From contig JAIORJ010000112.1 in NCBI GenBank assembly GCA_021108185.1, positions 1 to 54,265 of the forward strand: a stretch of DNA of 54,265 bases. The letters run 5' to 3'. Shown piece by piece: positions 39,662 through 50,162 of this stretch. Both the position numbers and the translations under genes were made by a program. The notes under the pieces were generated by a model that was not told the DNA's origin, ran no database searches, and worked only from the letters and a program-made list of their open reading frames with translations. Source of the DNA: Methanococcoides sp. GTDB lineage: Archaea > Halobacteriota > Methanosarcinia > Methanosarcinales > Methanosarcinaceae. Position 1 is the first letter of the stretch, and each line of letters opens with the position of its first letter.

Positions 39662-40226
39662 AACGACCCCTCTTTTCAATCTCTTTAACTCTATCCAGCA
39701 CTTCATCCGCCATATCAAGGGTTATCCTGTAACCGCGACTGAATGCCTTTATCAATCCCTCATGATCCGGGTGTGTGCTCTCAAGTGTCTGGAACAGAAC
39801 ATGGATGTCAACACCTCTCGATTCGACCGATCCATCCACATATGCAAGCCCGAAATCGATAAGGTAGATACGATCCCCACTGTAAAGCATATTGGAAGTT
39901 GTCAGATCCCCATGGATGATACCACCACTGTGAAGCCTTCCGATAAGCTTGCCCATAAGCTTACACATCGTTTCATCAATAACATATTTTACAGGCTTGC
40001 CGTCGATATATTCCATTTCGATGGTAAAACCATAGATATCATGTATTATCGGAGTAGGCACTCCACAACGCCTTGCATCGGACATCAATCGGGCTTCTGC
40101 ACGCGTCCTTTCCTTGCGTATCCTCTCGTCCAGTTCCGCAACCCTGTATCTTTTGGGGATACGGTCCTTGACGATGAAACCATCTTTAAGAGAAACCACA
40201 GCTTCAGCTCCACTTTGAAGATACAT
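39654..40226 (-). CDS. bud32: Bud32/PRPK kinase of the KEOPS complex
   Basis: 190 residues, small RIO-like atypical kinase. The N-terminus GAEAVVSLKDGFIVKDRI includes the ATP-binding Lys, the catalytic loop is IHGDLTTSNMLY, and the metal motif is LIDFGLAYVD. Bud32 supports Kae1 in forming t6A on tRNAs that read ANN codons. It is separate from kae1 here, whereas some methanogens fuse them. GGAGG precedes the ATG; the start overlaps the kae1 stop by 1 base. Confidence 0.94.
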   Translation of the reverse strand: MYLQSGAEAVVSLKDGFIVKDRIPKRYRVAELDERIRKERTRAEARLMSDARRCGVPTPIIHDIYGFTIEMEYIDGKPVKYVIDETMCKLMGKLIGRLHSGGIIHGDLTTSNMLYSGDRIYLIDFGLAYVDGSVESRGVDIHVLFQTLESTHPDHEGLIKAFSRGYRITLDMADEVLDRVKEIEKRGRYA

Positions 40227-41233
40227 CAGAGAACCTCCTTTTCATCAGCTATCCAAGTCACATCGACAGTATCCGGCCTGAAGCTCGGGTCCACATGAGA
40301 ATTTTCAATCGGTAAAGTGGTCCCTGAATTGAACATCAACAGACCTGTATAAGCTATCATGGCACCATTGTCACCCATGAAACGTTTTTCAGGCACGTAG
40401 AAGGTCGCACCTCTGTCCTCACACATGACATCAAGCATCTCACGAAGCCGCATGTTCGCACCCACACCTCCTGCAAGAAGCACTTCGCTCTTACCGGTAT
40501 GGCCCAGTGCACGCTCGGTTACCTCCACAAGCATTGCAAAAGCATTCTCCTGGAAAGAATAACAGACGTCTTCAAGGGAATTGTCCTTCAAAGCATCCGT
40601 TGCAGCAGTGGATAAACCTGAAAATGAGAAATCCATACCCTTTACAACATATGGCATTTTCACATAGCTCGTAGCTTTCCTGGCATACTCTTCCACCTTG
40701 GGACCACCCGGATGAGTCAGCCCTGCACCCCTTGCAAATTTATCAAGGGCATTCCCTATGCCGATATCAAGGGTTTCCCCGAATATCCTATACTTTCCAG
40801 CCCTGTGAGCAAGCACCTGCGAATTCCCGCCACTGACATACAGAACCACAGGATCAAATGCCGGCGTTTTCCAGCGACCGATCTCAACATGCCCGATACA
40901 GTGATTCACACCCACAAGCGGAATATCCAGCGACAATGCCAGTGCCCTTGCAGATGTCGCAACTGTCCTCAGACATGCCCCTAACCCCGGCCCCTGTGAG
41001 AACGCAATAGCATCTATATTTTCAGGAGAATGCCCTTTATCCCGATATTCCTTCAGCAATCTTTCAATAACACCGGATGCATGCAAAGCATGATGCTGTG
41101 CAGCTTCCCTTGGATGAATACCTCCGGTCTTTGGCCGATATGTCTCAGTCACCTCTGCGATAACATCAGCTTCGTCAACGATCGCTGCACTTAGATTCCA
41201 GGCTGTGCCTTCTATACCGAGAACAGTTGTCAA
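40226..41233 (-). CDS. kae1: tRNA N6-adenosine threonylcarbamoyltransferase Kae1
   Basis: 335 residues, ASKHA fold. Motifs are VLGIEGTAWN, FSQGPGLGACLR, the metal ligands in NHCIGHVEIG (HxxxH), YVSGGNSQVLA and GDNGAMIAYTG. It is the catalytic subunit of KEOPS. The start codon is TTG at 41233, with AAAGGAG 9 bases upstream. Upstream DNA of about 115 bases is shared with the divergent gene at 41350. Confidence 0.96.
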   Translation of the reverse strand: MTTVLGIEGTAWNLSAAIVDEADVIAEVTETYRPKTGGIHPREAAQHHALHASGVIERLLKEYRDKGHSPENIDAIAFSQGPGLGACLRTVATSARALALSLDIPLVGVNHCIGHVEIGRWKTPAFDPVVLYVSGGNSQVLAHRAGKYRIFGETLDIGIGNALDKFARGAGLTHPGGPKVEEYARKATSYVKMPYVVKGMDFSFSGLSTAATDALKDNSLEDVCYSFQENAFAMLVEVTERALGHTGKSEVLLAGGVGANMRLREMLDVMCEDRGATFYVPEKRFMGDNGAMIAYTGLLMFNSGTTLPIENSHVDPSFRPDTVDVTWIADEKEVL

Positions 41234-41349
41234 TAAGTTAGTCTCCTTTTGGGAATAATGGTTTTTGTGTGTATTAGATTAAATGGATTACATATAACTT
41301 GTCATCCCATTGAGAAACGTTTTAGTACTTAGCAAACCAATCCACACCC

Positions 41350-41613
41350 ATGGAAGAAAAGGAATCAACAGCAAAAAACCCTGATATCAAAACCAAGGAA
41401 ATGCTCCACACTGTCGGGGAAACGAGCTTTGGACTTCACACACCACCATCCTTAAGCAATGAGCTACCTGCCCTTGATGGCATCGAGTATATGTCACACA
41501 AGTCAGCAGGATTACAGTCCGCTTCTGACATGTGGATAGACAAAGCAAGGATGACAGAGAACCTTCAGAACAAGCCTGTCATAGAGAAGATCCTGAAAGG
41601 CAGGACACTCTAA
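41350..41613 (+). CDS. Hypothetical 87-aa soluble protein
   Basis: Not recognised. Charged and polar, probably largely unstructured (KESTAKNPDIKTKEMLHTVG), with a conserved-looking middle (TSFGLHTPPSLSNELPAL) and a C-terminal helix (KARMTENLQNKPVIEKILK). No ribosome site precedes the ATG. A weak TATA-like TTTTAGTACTTA (41319-41330) about 25 bases upstream would give a leaderless mRNA. A T-rich tract follows the stop. Confidence 0.6.
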   Translation: MEEKESTAKNPDIKTKEMLHTVGETSFGLHTPPSLSNELPALDGIEYMSHKSAGLQSASDMWIDKARMTENLQNKPVIEKILKGRTL

Positions 41614-41684
41614 AACTTCTACTTTTTCTGATACATTATTTATTACATCTTTTTTAAGGAAAGCTTATGCGGGTATAATATCGA

Positions 41685-42752
41685 TCAGATAGTCTCCAAA
41701 AGTTCGTCCAAAGTAAGGGATTTATCGAACTGAGTAACTCTCCCATCATCTGTCAGCGTAAATTTGCCCTGTGAAGCACCAGTGACCACAAAGTGTTCCG
41801 GACCAAAATCTTTGGTATCAGCCCATGTGTCATTATTCAGGTAAAGGAAAACCCTTTCTCCGAGAGAAAAGGAAGATTCATCCTCCACATCTATGGAAAC
41901 ATAACCGTCACTGCCACCCTGTATCCTAACTATAACTTCTTTTTCGGGCAATGGATTTTTGAGATAGCCATCCACACTGATCATGACATCAGTATAGAGA
42001 ACATCATGCCAACCCAGATCATAGATATCATCGGTTGGCCTCGTTCCGTCAGCAGTGTTCCATTTACTTGGAAGTATCTCCTTGACCGTACCTATTAAAA
42101 TTACATCAGACCGATCGCTCAGATCTTCATAGCTTAAGAATTCAAGAAGGGCACTGACCATGATGGTCTCTCCCACAAAAGGAACATCCATCTGTTCAGT
42201 TGCCTCAATGGGCAATTCATTTTCTTTCACGACATTAATGGTGAAATTATTTGATGCCACCATGCCCACCCAGTAAGGTTTTGTAATTGATTCATCCCTT
42301 GAAGTGTGATATACGGCATTCAGTATATACTCACCATTATCCAAGTTCCAACACTTTGAATCAAAGGTAGCATTAAGAGATTGTCCAGGATGGAGTTCAA
42401 CAAGATCATCATTATTTAACGGCAGTCTTGAACTTACCCCACATTCATAGGGTACTTTTGAACCATTTGGAAATAAGAAAGTAATATCATAACTCACTTG
42501 TTCTTCCATCTTCCACACATTGATAGTTTTGTTACCAACGTTTGTTAACATCAAGTGAATTTTGAAAATTTCACCTTCCTGCACCTGTGTCTTTTCAGGC
42601 ACCAGAATAAAATTCAATTCACCGATCTGTTGATCGGGTTCTTTTGAATCTATACATCCCCCTGCAAGCAACATTGAGCTAATTAAGAACAGTACTAGTA
42701 TTATTTTGCTAATTTCTATATTGCTGAGATTTTTGATGTATTTAATGTTCAT
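41685..42752 (-). CDS. Exported lipoprotein with beta domains
   Basis: 355 residues. The signal peptide (IILVLFLISSMLLAGGC) ends in a lipobox, LAGGC, so the Cys is probably lipid-modified. Then comes an Ig-like region (about 45-165; FKIHLMLTNVGNKTINVW) resembling DUF4352/BsuPI-like intracellular-proteinase-inhibitor folds, then a region of unknown family (LSDRSDVILIGTVKEILPSK) seen in secreted archaeal and bacterial proteins. Role unknown. The ATG at 42752 has AGGTGGGG directly before it. Confidence 0.75.
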   Translation of the reverse strand: MNIKYIKNLSNIEISKIILVLFLISSMLLAGGCIDSKEPDQQIGELNFILVPEKTQVQEGEIFKIHLMLTNVGNKTINVWKMEEQVSYDITFLFPNGSKVPYECGVSSRLPLNNDDLVELHPGQSLNATFDSKCWNLDNGEYILNAVYHTSRDESITKPYWVGMVASNNFTINVVKENELPIEATEQMDVPFVGETIMVSALLEFLSYEDLSDRSDVILIGTVKEILPSKWNTADGTRPTDDIYDLGWHDVLYTDVMISVDGYLKNPLPEKEVIVRIQGGSDGYVSIDVEDESSFSLGERVFLYLNNDTWADTKDFGPEHFVVTGASQGKFTLTDDGRVTQFDKSLTLDELLETI

Positions 42753-42912
42753 CCCCACCTAAACAATAAATTAGGCATATGGATTATATTCTTTCCCCTG
42801 TTCAACGTTTTCCGTATTGACACACAACATTGACAAGTATGTCAAAATTGTGTTTTAGTTAATTTGAGGACTTCTACAGATCCTAATTATTTCAAAAATA
42901 AGTGTGAGAAGA

Positions 42913-44034
42913 TCATATAATATCCATCTCACTCAACCTGTTCGGCAGATACGTATCAGTCACAAAGTCCAGACCTTTTCCGGCAAAAGCTTGTTGTTCC
43001 GCCTTTTTCTTGATACTAAGCTGTAAGCCTATCTGCTCTTTCCAGTAATCGCTTGCGAACCTCGGGTCCGTAAGTTCACTTCTAAGCGCATCCACATCCT
43101 TGTCCGTCAGCTTATCGGTTGAAAGCTCATACTCAACGATATCCGTTGGCTGGACACCAATGAACTTTGCAGCCGGAGTTGCCATGAACTCCGAAAGGTG
43201 GGCACTCTTGATAGCACCGTAGGCAACTGAAGCGAAGATCCTGTAAGACCAGGGATCACCATCAGTGAAAACAACAACAGGAATTCCAAGCTCCTCGTTC
43301 ATCCTCTTGATAAGACGGCGAGTTGACCTTGCAGGCTGTCCTTTAAGGTGCACAAGGATAGCATTGTACTTCTCATCAAAGCCGTTCTCGATAAGCCTTG
43401 CATACATACCACCAGTCTCTATGGCAATGATGAACTTGGCATCGTGGTCAAGGAACTCGATGTTCTCCACATTGAAAGGGATCTGATAACCACTTTCACC
43501 GATATCTTCCTGACAGTGAATGATACGGGAACCACGTTTGGTCTCCTCGCGTATCCTTATAGGACCGAACATGGTCGCACCATCTTCTTCAGGACGCATA
43601 TGGAAATATTCTCTCTGAAGGGCGGTGATGATCTCAAGGTCTTCAATAAGGCGATTGCTCTCCGCCTGCTCACGGAATTTAGCAATATCCCAGTTCTCGG
43701 AGATATAATACAGCTCCCTTAAGGTCGAACCACGATCCTGTGCCAGATGGTTCTTCACAAGAAAATCAATGGAATGTACTGTCTTAAGCAGCTGGAAAGC
43801 CCCTTTGACCGTTTTTGCGGTCCTTTGGGTTTCCTTATCACCATATACCCACACATCACTCTCATTACTGTATTCGATATTGTTCTTGGTACGGCTGGAT
43901 ATAGCCACATTCGGAACTATCTCATCAATGAACTGATCGTACAGCCCCTCTGCTAAGCCCATCAGCCTGTTCTTTGCCAAATGGTCATTCTGTTTTTTCT
44001 GCTCTGTGTAATTGGAATTAATAGTATCTACCAT
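42913..44034 (-). CDS. top6A: DNA topoisomerase VI subunit A
   Basis: 373 residues. The cleavage subunit: [11 protein letters not shown] has the catalytic Tyr (Y109 or Y110), and the Toprim domain supplies Glu in [10 protein letters not shown] and Asp in [12 protein letters not shown]. Together with Top6B it relaxes and decatenates DNA using ATP. It begins one base past the top6B stop, so the pair is translationally coupled, the usual order B then A. Confidence 0.97.
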   Translation of the reverse strand: MVDTINSNYTEQKKQNDHLAKNRLMGLAEGLYDQFIDEIVPNVAISSRTKNNIEYSNESDVWVYGDKETQRTAKTVKGAFQLLKTVHSIDFLVKNHLAQDRGSTLRELYYISENWDIAKFREQAESNRLIEDLEIITALQREYFHMRPEEDGATMFGPIRIREETKRGSRIIHCQEDIGESGYQIPFNVENIEFLDHDAKFIIAIETGGMYARLIENGFDEKYNAILVHLKGQPARSTRRLIKRMNEELGIPVVVFTDGDPWSYRIFASVAYGAIKSAHLSEFMATPAAKFIGVQPTDIVEYELSTDKLTDKDVDALRSELTDPRFASDYWKEQIGLQLSIKKKAEQQAFAGKGLDFVTDTYLPNRLSEMDII

Positions 44035-44035
44035 T

Positions 44036-45904
44036 TCACATCAACCCTTTGATAGCTTTCGCACCTGTGACCAGCTCTTCATCCAGCCCTTCAACGATCA
44101 ATTGAGGTAGCCTCTTTATCTCGTCCTCGCTCATGGAACTCAACGAATATGTTACCGCTTTAGAGCCTTCAGGAGAAACCTTCATAGCCCATACATAATC
44201 AAAATCACTGCCCATGGAGATCACCTTTGGTTCTGGCGATACATCACTTATCTCATAAGGAAGCATATCGTGCAACTTGAACTCCGTAAGCTTACTACTA
44301 AAGTTCTTCACCTTTATTGTGACCGCTGCATCCCCGTTAGCCCCATGCACCACATTGCGCATAACAAGAAGATTACCCATTACCTTTGCGACCACCGGAT
44401 TGATGTCCGGGAGATCACGCTCAAGTGTATCCGCAAGTTTCTGGGCCATCTTAGGCAATACCTTAGTAATGATGATCTCCTTCTCACGCCTTTTCTTAAG
44501 TGAGACCTGTCGATTCAGATAACGGTTCATCTTCCTCGAGACCTCTTTAATTGCAAGCTCCACCTCATCCCTTATCTCAGGAATATCAGCAATGGCATCC
44601 TTGGATTCTGATGTGAACGGTACGTTCGTAGAAGCCACATGGATAAGCAGAACCACCGGACCTGTTGGCATCCCGCCTCCGGGCTGGTTCAAGCCATACT
44701 GTTTCCACTTGATCCCCTCGACAGCATGGGTCGAGGCACACCCACCCTGCTGATACAGCAAGGGAACACGGTTTGCAAATCTCATGATATCAATGCGGTC
44801 ATCTTTCTGGAGAGCGCCACCGTATGCGATTCCGACCTCCACAACGAAAGGATTGCCTGAAAAGACAGAAGGACTGCGGGTGGTCGTGGCGATAAAATCA
44901 ACATTGAACTCCTTTTCAAGACCTTTGTAGATGAGTTCTTCACCGATGGGAGAAAGACAATCCGTCGGTGGCGCCATTATCTTCACTTTTTTGAAGGCAT
45001 CCAGCAATTTCTTCGTCTGGTCCCTTGTAAGCTCCGCAGGCAACATCTCCGTATCAAGTCCCGCTGCCTTGCAGATCTCCTCGGCTGTAAGCAGACCGAT
45101 CTTTGAGAACGAATAGCGTAGGAACGGAGCTAATTTCTGGCGGTCGGTGTAGCGCAGCATCTTCATGAGAGTACCAAGCTCAATTCCATGAGGATGCGGC
45201 AATATTTCCTTTGCAGGAATTGGAAGCTTGTCGGTAGCCCTATCAAAGATGACCTCATTGCCATCCGGCTCTATCAAAGTAAGCCGTGCATGGGGATTTA
45301 CGATGGCAGTTGCCTTCAGATATTCATAGATGGACTGTCTGCGTCCCTTTACATAAGACGCTTCCATTTCCAGCTCCACACGAGTACCATGCGGCCTATC
45401 CCAGTCGATCACCTCATCAAGAAGGATCTCAGGGTCATTGGTACTGGTATTTATCATTACTTCATAGTGATGCGCAGGGGAGTCTGGACCGATCTTGGAA
45501 ATGACACTTGTTGGATGACCTGATGTCAACTGTGCATAAAGGACAGAAGCTGAAATACCAATACCCTGTTGTCCACGGCTTTGTTTCAGTGCATGGAAAC
45601 GTGAGCCATAGAGCAACTTGGCAAACACCTTGGGTATTTGCTCTTTAACGATACCCGGACCATTGTCCTCTACTATCACACTTACATTATCCTTTCCGAC
45701 ACGCTCGATATGAAGCAATATATCAGGAAGGATCTCTGCTTCCTCACATGCATCAAGGGAATTGTCCACTGCTTCCTTTACGGTAGTTATCAGACTACGC
45801 GGAGCAGAGTCAAAACCAAGGATCTGCCGGTTCTTCTCAAAGAATTCTGCAACACTTATTGCTTGCTGCTTTTTTGCAAGTTCTTCTGCAATTGGGGCTG
45901 CCAT
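44036..45904 (-). CDS. top6B: DNA topoisomerase VI subunit B
   Basis: 622 residues. The GHKL ATPase has [23 protein letters not shown] and [15 protein letters not shown]; a H2TH domain (about 230-310) and a transducer domain with the ATP-contacting Lys in [11 protein letters not shown] region follow. The C-terminal Ig-like domain (about 530 on) is seen in Methanosarcina. The ATG follows AGGATGA. It leads the top6BA operon. Confidence 0.97.
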   Translation of the reverse strand: MAAPIAEELAKKQQAISVAEFFEKNRQILGFDSAPRSLITTVKEAVDNSLDACEEAEILPDILLHIERVGKDNVSVIVEDNGPGIVKEQIPKVFAKLLYGSRFHALKQSRGQQGIGISASVLYAQLTSGHPTSVISKIGPDSPAHHYEVMINTSTNDPEILLDEVIDWDRPHGTRVELEMEASYVKGRRQSIYEYLKATAIVNPHARLTLIEPDGNEVIFDRATDKLPIPAKEILPHPHGIELGTLMKMLRYTDRQKLAPFLRYSFSKIGLLTAEEICKAAGLDTEMLPAELTRDQTKKLLDAFKKVKIMAPPTDCLSPIGEELIYKGLEKEFNVDFIATTTRSPSVFSGNPFVVEVGIAYGGALQKDDRIDIMRFANRVPLLYQQGGCASTHAVEGIKWKQYGLNQPGGGMPTGPVVLLIHVASTNVPFTSESKDAIADIPEIRDEVELAIKEVSRKMNRYLNRQVSLKKRREKEIIITKVLPKMAQKLADTLERDLPDINPVVAKVMGNLLVMRNVVHGANGDAAVTIKVKNFSSKLTEFKLHDMLPYEISDVSPEPKVISMGSDFDYVWAMKVSPEGSKAVTYSLSSMSEDEIKRLPQLIVEGLDEELVTGAKAIKGLM

Positions 45905-46142
45905 ATAATACTCATCCTACATTACTAAAAATTTGGTTGAAACAACGACTATACATTTTCTGATAGAGATATCAGGAGCTATTGACTGTGATCATTAAAA
46001 AATAGAATGCAAGATATTTATTCGTTTGCAGCCATTTTAAATTTCAGCATGATCACTGCGATATATCTCTGCGAAACGGATCCACGAAATGACATACCGG
46101 GGCAGGATACTACACCGAACACCATAGTAGATCATGTTAAGA

Positions 46143-46574
46143 TCATTTTCCAATATCTTCGTTCCAGAGTTCCGGATCTTTACTGATAAAATCATCCATC
46201 ATTGCTACACATTCATCAAGGTCAAGGTCGACCACTTCAACTCCATGGGATTCCATAAATTCCCTTGCTCCTGAAAAGGTCCTGGATTCGCCAACAATTA
46301 CCTTTTTTATGCCAAATTGTACCACAGCACCGGCACAAAGATAGCAGGGCATCAAAGTGGAATAAAGAATTGAATCACGATAGCTCCCAACCCGTCCGGC
46401 ATCCCTTAGGCATGAAATTTCAGCATGTGCCATTGGATCATCCTGTTGGACACGTAAATTGTGACCCTTGCCAATAATTAGATCATCCCTTACAAGAACC
46501 GAACCAATGGGAATTCCACCACTGTTAAGTCCCGATCTCGCTTCATCTATTGCTACCTGCATAAATTCATCCAT
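46143..46574 (-). CDS. Cytosine deaminase, yeast FCY1-like
   Basis: 143 residues. Zinc site: HAEIS (catalytic Glu) and PCYLC. The whole protein follows yeast cytosine deaminase closely: GGIPIGSVLV, GKGHNLRVQ, LYSTLMPCYLCAGAVV, KKVIVGE and the C-terminal ending DPELWNEDIG. The yeast enzyme converts cytosine to uracil for pyrimidine salvage, and that is the likely reaction here, although guanine or other bases cannot be ruled out. It begins after a GGGGTG ribosome site. It appears monocistronic. Confidence 0.85.
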   Translation of the reverse strand: MDEFMQVAIDEARSGLNSGGIPIGSVLVRDDLIIGKGHNLRVQQDDPMAHAEISCLRDAGRVGSYRDSILYSTLMPCYLCAGAVVQFGIKKVIVGESRTFSGAREFMESHGVEVVDLDLDECVAMMDDFISKDPELWNEDIGK

Positions 46575-46656
46575 ATCTTTACACCCCGAGAATTCAAATG
46601 GAAATATTAATAAGTATAAATATATTAAAGATTATAAATGTTTTGAAAAAAAGGAT

Positions 46657-47877
46657 TCAGTCCGGGATCTCCAACCTGTAGACCCTGTCATTTTCACGCA
46701 CCTTATCCTTGACAGCAATTCCCACGACATCCCCTGAGGATGCAGATAGGACAGGACCTTCATCCGACCTTATTTCAGTGACATCCTGTTCAAAGTATGT
46801 ACTTTTGCCTTCGATGATAATGTGGTCCCCAACAGCGATACCCGTTTCGAGAAGCTTTACTTCCGCCGCCCCGCTCTTCCTGTAATAATTGGTAACCACG
46901 CCCACAGCATGTCTTTTGGTAGTTGATACGTTCATATCAGATTCGATGGAAATACCGTCCGGACCTGGGACCCCGAAATAGAACCCTGTGGAAAAGCCAC
47001 GGTTAAAGACCGAAGCCAGCTCATCTTTCCATGACCTTGCTTTTTCAATTGTGTACGAACCATCACAATAGGAATCGAGAGCTTCACGATAACAGCGGGA
47101 TACCGTAGATGTATATCTCGCATCCTTCAACCTGCCTTCGACCTTGAATGCATTCACACCAGTATCGATTAGCTCAGGGATGTGTTCGATCATGCACAGG
47201 TCCCTTGCACTTAACAGATATTTCCCTTCAAGATCTACCTCACTGCCATCCTCACCAACAAGTTTCCAACCCCATCTGCACGGTTGGGAACATTCACCAC
47301 AATTGCCAGACTTCCCGAGAACGTAAGCTGAAAGGTAGCACCTGCCGGAGATAGCCTGACACATGGCTCCGTGAATGAAAACCTCAAGCTCAATATCGGT
47401 GTTCCGGCGGATCTCCTTTATGTCCTCCATACTGAGCTCCCTTGCCAGAACGACACGGGAAGCTCCCAGAGAACCATAGAATTCCACTGTCTGCCAATTC
47501 GAAACATTCGCCTGAGTGGATATATGTACCCTCAGACCCGCATCAACTGCCTTTGTGATAACCGCCGGGTCCCATGCAATGACAGCATCAACATCCGAGG
47601 ATGCCACAGAATCGATAACATTGTCAAGATCATTGAGATCATCAGGATAGATAACCGTGTTCAGCGCAAGATAAGCATTAAGGTCATTCTCTTTTATATC
47701 CCCTACAAAATCGTTGAGACCATCAAGAGTAATATCACATGCTCTTGCCCTGAGACTGAACCTGTCGATGGAGAAGTAGACCCCGTCTGCATAGTTCTTG
47801 CACGCAGCCAGAGCTGCACGATTCTTGACACCCATCATAAGTTCAGGGATCTTTACAGATGATCCAGAGCAGTTCAT
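46657..47877 (-). CDS. Peptidase U32 family protein
   Basis: 406 residues. TIM-barrel N-terminal domain with KNYADGVYFSIDRFSLRARA and FIHGAMCQAISGRCYLS, then the cluster-type cysteines in GNCGECSQPCRW, and a C-terminal barrel. Bacterial relatives (TrhP, RlhA) are RNA hydroxylation enzymes with Fe-S-binding Cys, so the peptidase name may mislead. The Cys pattern is complete. No ribosome site precedes the ATG; TTTAAAGTA at about 47908 would give a nearly leaderless mRNA. Confidence 0.9.
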   Translation of the reverse strand: MNCSGSSVKIPELMMGVKNRAALAACKNYADGVYFSIDRFSLRARACDITLDGLNDFVGDIKENDLNAYLALNTVIYPDDLNDLDNVIDSVASSDVDAVIAWDPAVITKAVDAGLRVHISTQANVSNWQTVEFYGSLGASRVVLARELSMEDIKEIRRNTDIELEVFIHGAMCQAISGRCYLSAYVLGKSGNCGECSQPCRWGWKLVGEDGSEVDLEGKYLLSARDLCMIEHIPELIDTGVNAFKVEGRLKDARYTSTVSRCYREALDSYCDGSYTIEKARSWKDELASVFNRGFSTGFYFGVPGPDGISIESDMNVSTTKRHAVGVVTNYYRKSGAAEVKLLETGIAVGDHIIIEGKSTYFEQDVTEIRSDEGPVLSASSGDVVGIAVKDKVRENDRVYRLEIPD

Positions 47878-47942
47878 GGAGTAGCATCGTAAATGATACT
47901 TTAAATCAGTTATTGTTGGAAAAGAAAAAGGAGGGATGTGAG

Positions 47943-48428
47943 TTAAATATCGATAACTTGCTCGACAGGAGCATATATTTCAGTAAGGATATCTTCAGGA
48001 GCCACCTCTTGCGGATCGTTCAGATATACCTCCCTCATTGGACCGATAATAGCAAATCCGTTCTCGGCCAGCCATGTAAAAAGCTCATGATATGTAGGGC
48101 CACAGTCCTCATAAGGACCTTTGTGGAGGATCTTCGCCATTTTCCCACCAGGCAGTTCGTAACACTTGACATTACCAGTATCCTCTATCTTTTCTGATAC
48201 AGGGATAACGACTTCCAGATCAGCGTTACCTTCAGAATTAGCATTCAGGGCATCTTCTTCACTGGTCTCATGCATGACGAAAATTGGTGGACCGGCAATC
48301 TCAATGTTGTTCCCAACAGCAAACTGAAATATCTCAGGGAACATTTCTGGAAGTAATTCATAACTCCCGATCCTTCTTATTCCGATGACCAATTGTGGTT
48401 CTATTGCAACTATGCTTATATCTGACAT
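47943..48428 (-). CDS. GyrI-like small-molecule-binding protein
   Basis: 161 residues, a single GyrI-like (AraC effector-binding) domain: VAIEPQLVIGIRR at the start, then LEVVIPVSEKIED, YELPGGKMAKILHKGPY and EIYAPVEQ at the end. No DNA-binding domain is attached. It may bind a small ligand; function unknown. The ATG has GAGGTG just upstream. It converges on no neighbour and seems to form its own unit. Confidence 0.8.
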   Translation of the reverse strand: MSDISIVAIEPQLVIGIRRIGSYELLPEMFPEIFQFAVGNNIEIAGPPIFVMHETSEEDALNANSEGNADLEVVIPVSEKIEDTGNVKCYELPGGKMAKILHKGPYEDCGPTYHELFTWLAENGFAIIGPMREVYLNDPQEVAPEDILTEIYAPVEQVIDI

Positions 48429-48557
48429 TTCAACACCTCACAAGATCATTACACAATATTACTTGCAACTATTTTTTTAAATAGTTACTCAATGGTTGAT
48501 GCCATGACACTTTTATTTATAAGCATTCCAATTGAACAATGGACAATTCCCTGGACA

Positions 48558-48884
48558 TCATTCCCCGACAAACGGCCTGGATACCCTGATAATAATAACT
48601 GACACCAGTCCCCAGGCAAACGGAAGCCATAAGGGGATGTTAAAGAAAAAAGCAGCTGCGTATGTCCAGACACCAAGATAAGTTCCAATGAACTCTGCAC
48701 TACATCCAATGATGACACCGGATACGAAAACGATATTATCCCCTTTCTCAGACCAGAAATATTCACGTATGCCATATATAGATAAGATCAAAAAGGTTAG
48801 CAAAAGGTTGTTTTCCCAGAATTGTACTGCCACCATCAGTGCAAGCGCAAAGATGAGTAAGTCCCTGAAGATCGCTTTTTTCAT
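48558..48884 (-). CDS. Small four-helix membrane protein
   Basis: About 108 residues with four predicted membrane segments (DLLIFALALMVAVQFW, NLLLTFLILSIYG, IVFVSGVIIGCSAEFIG and PFAWGLVSVIIIRV). SAEFIGTYLGVWTYAA and IPLWLPFAWG look like conserved helix ends of a bacterial and archaeal membrane family that I cannot name. The start at 48884 is preferred because GGAG lies just upstream; an ATG 12 bases earlier is the alternative. Confidence 0.65.
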   Translation of the reverse strand: MKKAIFRDLLIFALALMVAVQFWENNLLLTFLILSIYGIREYFWSEKGDNIVFVSGVIIGCSAEFIGTYLGVWTYAAAFFFNIPLWLPFAWGLVSVIIIRVSRPFVGE

Positions 48885-49034
48885 GTAGTTCTCCATGCAG
48901 CACTAGAAAGCATAATTGTATAAATAAAATTTGGAGTTTATATTGGTCAAAGTAAGGGAACTAAGCTATCATCTTAGAGAAGAAAACAAACGGTTGAAGA
49001 TAGGTCAAGCAGACCTAACTACCCCCAACACTTT

Positions 49035-50162
49035 TCAGATCACATTGAAATACAACAGCAGTGCAAGTAATAACAATACGACACCTGTAACGAACCTTAT
49101 CCCAGACCGTCGCTTCTCCCTGAATTGCATTACAGTTTCAGGACTCATCCCGAACGCCAGAAATACACCAAGTCCTAACACCGGAAGCACGACTCCAAAA
49201 TTGTAGAGGAAGAGATATACAGCTCCTTCCAGCAGATTTGTCCTTGCTATTAACATGTCCAGGATCGAAAGATAAACGGCACCTACACAGGGAGCCTTGA
49301 CCAATGAGAATAACCCGCCTGCAAAGAACGATAGAGCAAGGGCATTCTTCCCGTGTATGCTGTCCATAAAGGATACTATTGAACCCGGTGTTTTGAAGGT
49401 CGATCTTGAGTGACGCTTGAGGTAGTATGCGTCATAGATATGCCAGATACCGAGTACCCCTATCAATACCGTCATGAATAATGTTATAGCATCCCTTGAT
49501 GCAGGGAAGATAGTGACGGCTTTAAGGAAACTTATTCCGAATATCATGTAAGTGGTGAATATACCGGCGCAGAACCCACCGATGACCACCAGCATTTCTT
49601 TCTTTCCACCGTTGGAGGATATCGTGACCGAAGCCAGGAATGCCATCACCGCGAGAAGGCAGGGATTGAAGCCGGCGAGCAGGCCTGTGATCAGTACAAT
49701 TAATGGTGAAAGCTTAAAGGAAGTAACGCTTCCATCAACATTTTTGGCTAATGGTAAAGTACCATTGGCAGGAATTGTCGGTGCGTTCTCAATAGCTTCT
49801 ACCAGAAGGCTTTCAAGTAATATATCATCCCCATCGTAATCGGAATAGGCGATAACCGTACTCTTGTTTATGACAATAGCGGGAACAGTGTATACTCCGT
49901 ATCCTTTCATGATACTGTAGGAGGTTGCTATGTTGTGACTTGTGTAATTGATGTCGTCATAACTGCTTATCACCGAATCTATGACAGGGGATGTTTGCTG
50001 GCATTTCAGGCAGCCATCCTCGTAGAAATATTCAACCATCACTCCGTCTGATCGGGCTGCTGAAGCAGGCATCATGCTTGAAATGACAAGCAGAAGTATC
50101 AATAAGGTCAATATCGATTTAGTGGCATACTGTCGTAGCACATGTCCGTTTGTCATATTCAC
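49035..50162 (-). CDS. Thioredoxin-like domain fused to DsbD/CcdA transmembrane domain
   Basis: 375 residues. Signal peptide (about 15-36), then an outward-facing thioredoxin-like domain with CLKC (51-54) and a cis-Pro in YTVPAIVI. From about residue 130 follows a six- to eight-helix DsbD/CcdA domain with the paired transport cysteines in GFNPCLLAVMAF and VKAPCVGAVY. It would carry reducing power across the membrane to exported proteins. The thioredoxin-like domain is fused N-terminally, whereas in DsbD it is C-terminal. The gene overlaps the upstream small gene by 44 bases. Confidence 0.88.
   Translation of the reverse strand: MNMTNGHVLRQYATKSILTLLILLLVISSMMPASAARSDGVMVEYFYEDGCLKCQQTSPVIDSVISSYDDINYTSHNIATSYSIMKGYGVYTVPAIVINKSTVIAYSDYDGDDILLESLLVEAIENAPTIPANGTLPLAKNVDGSVTSFKLSPLIVLITGLLAGFNPCLLAVMAFLASVTISSNGGKKEMLVVIGGFCAGIFTTYMIFGISFLKAVTIFPASRDAITLFMTVLIGVLGIWHIYDAYYLKRHSRSTFKTPGSIVSFMDSIHGKNALALSFFAGGLFSLVKAPCVGAVYLSILDMLIARTNLLEGAVYLFLYNFGVVLPVLGLGVFLAFGMSPETVMQFREKRRSGIRFVTGVVLLLLALLLYFNVI

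Noticed and set aside
46048-46185. A 45-codon plus-strand ORF (MITAIYLCETDPRNDIPG)
   Set aside because: It runs into the opposite-strand cytosine deaminase gene, and its composition and start signals give no support.
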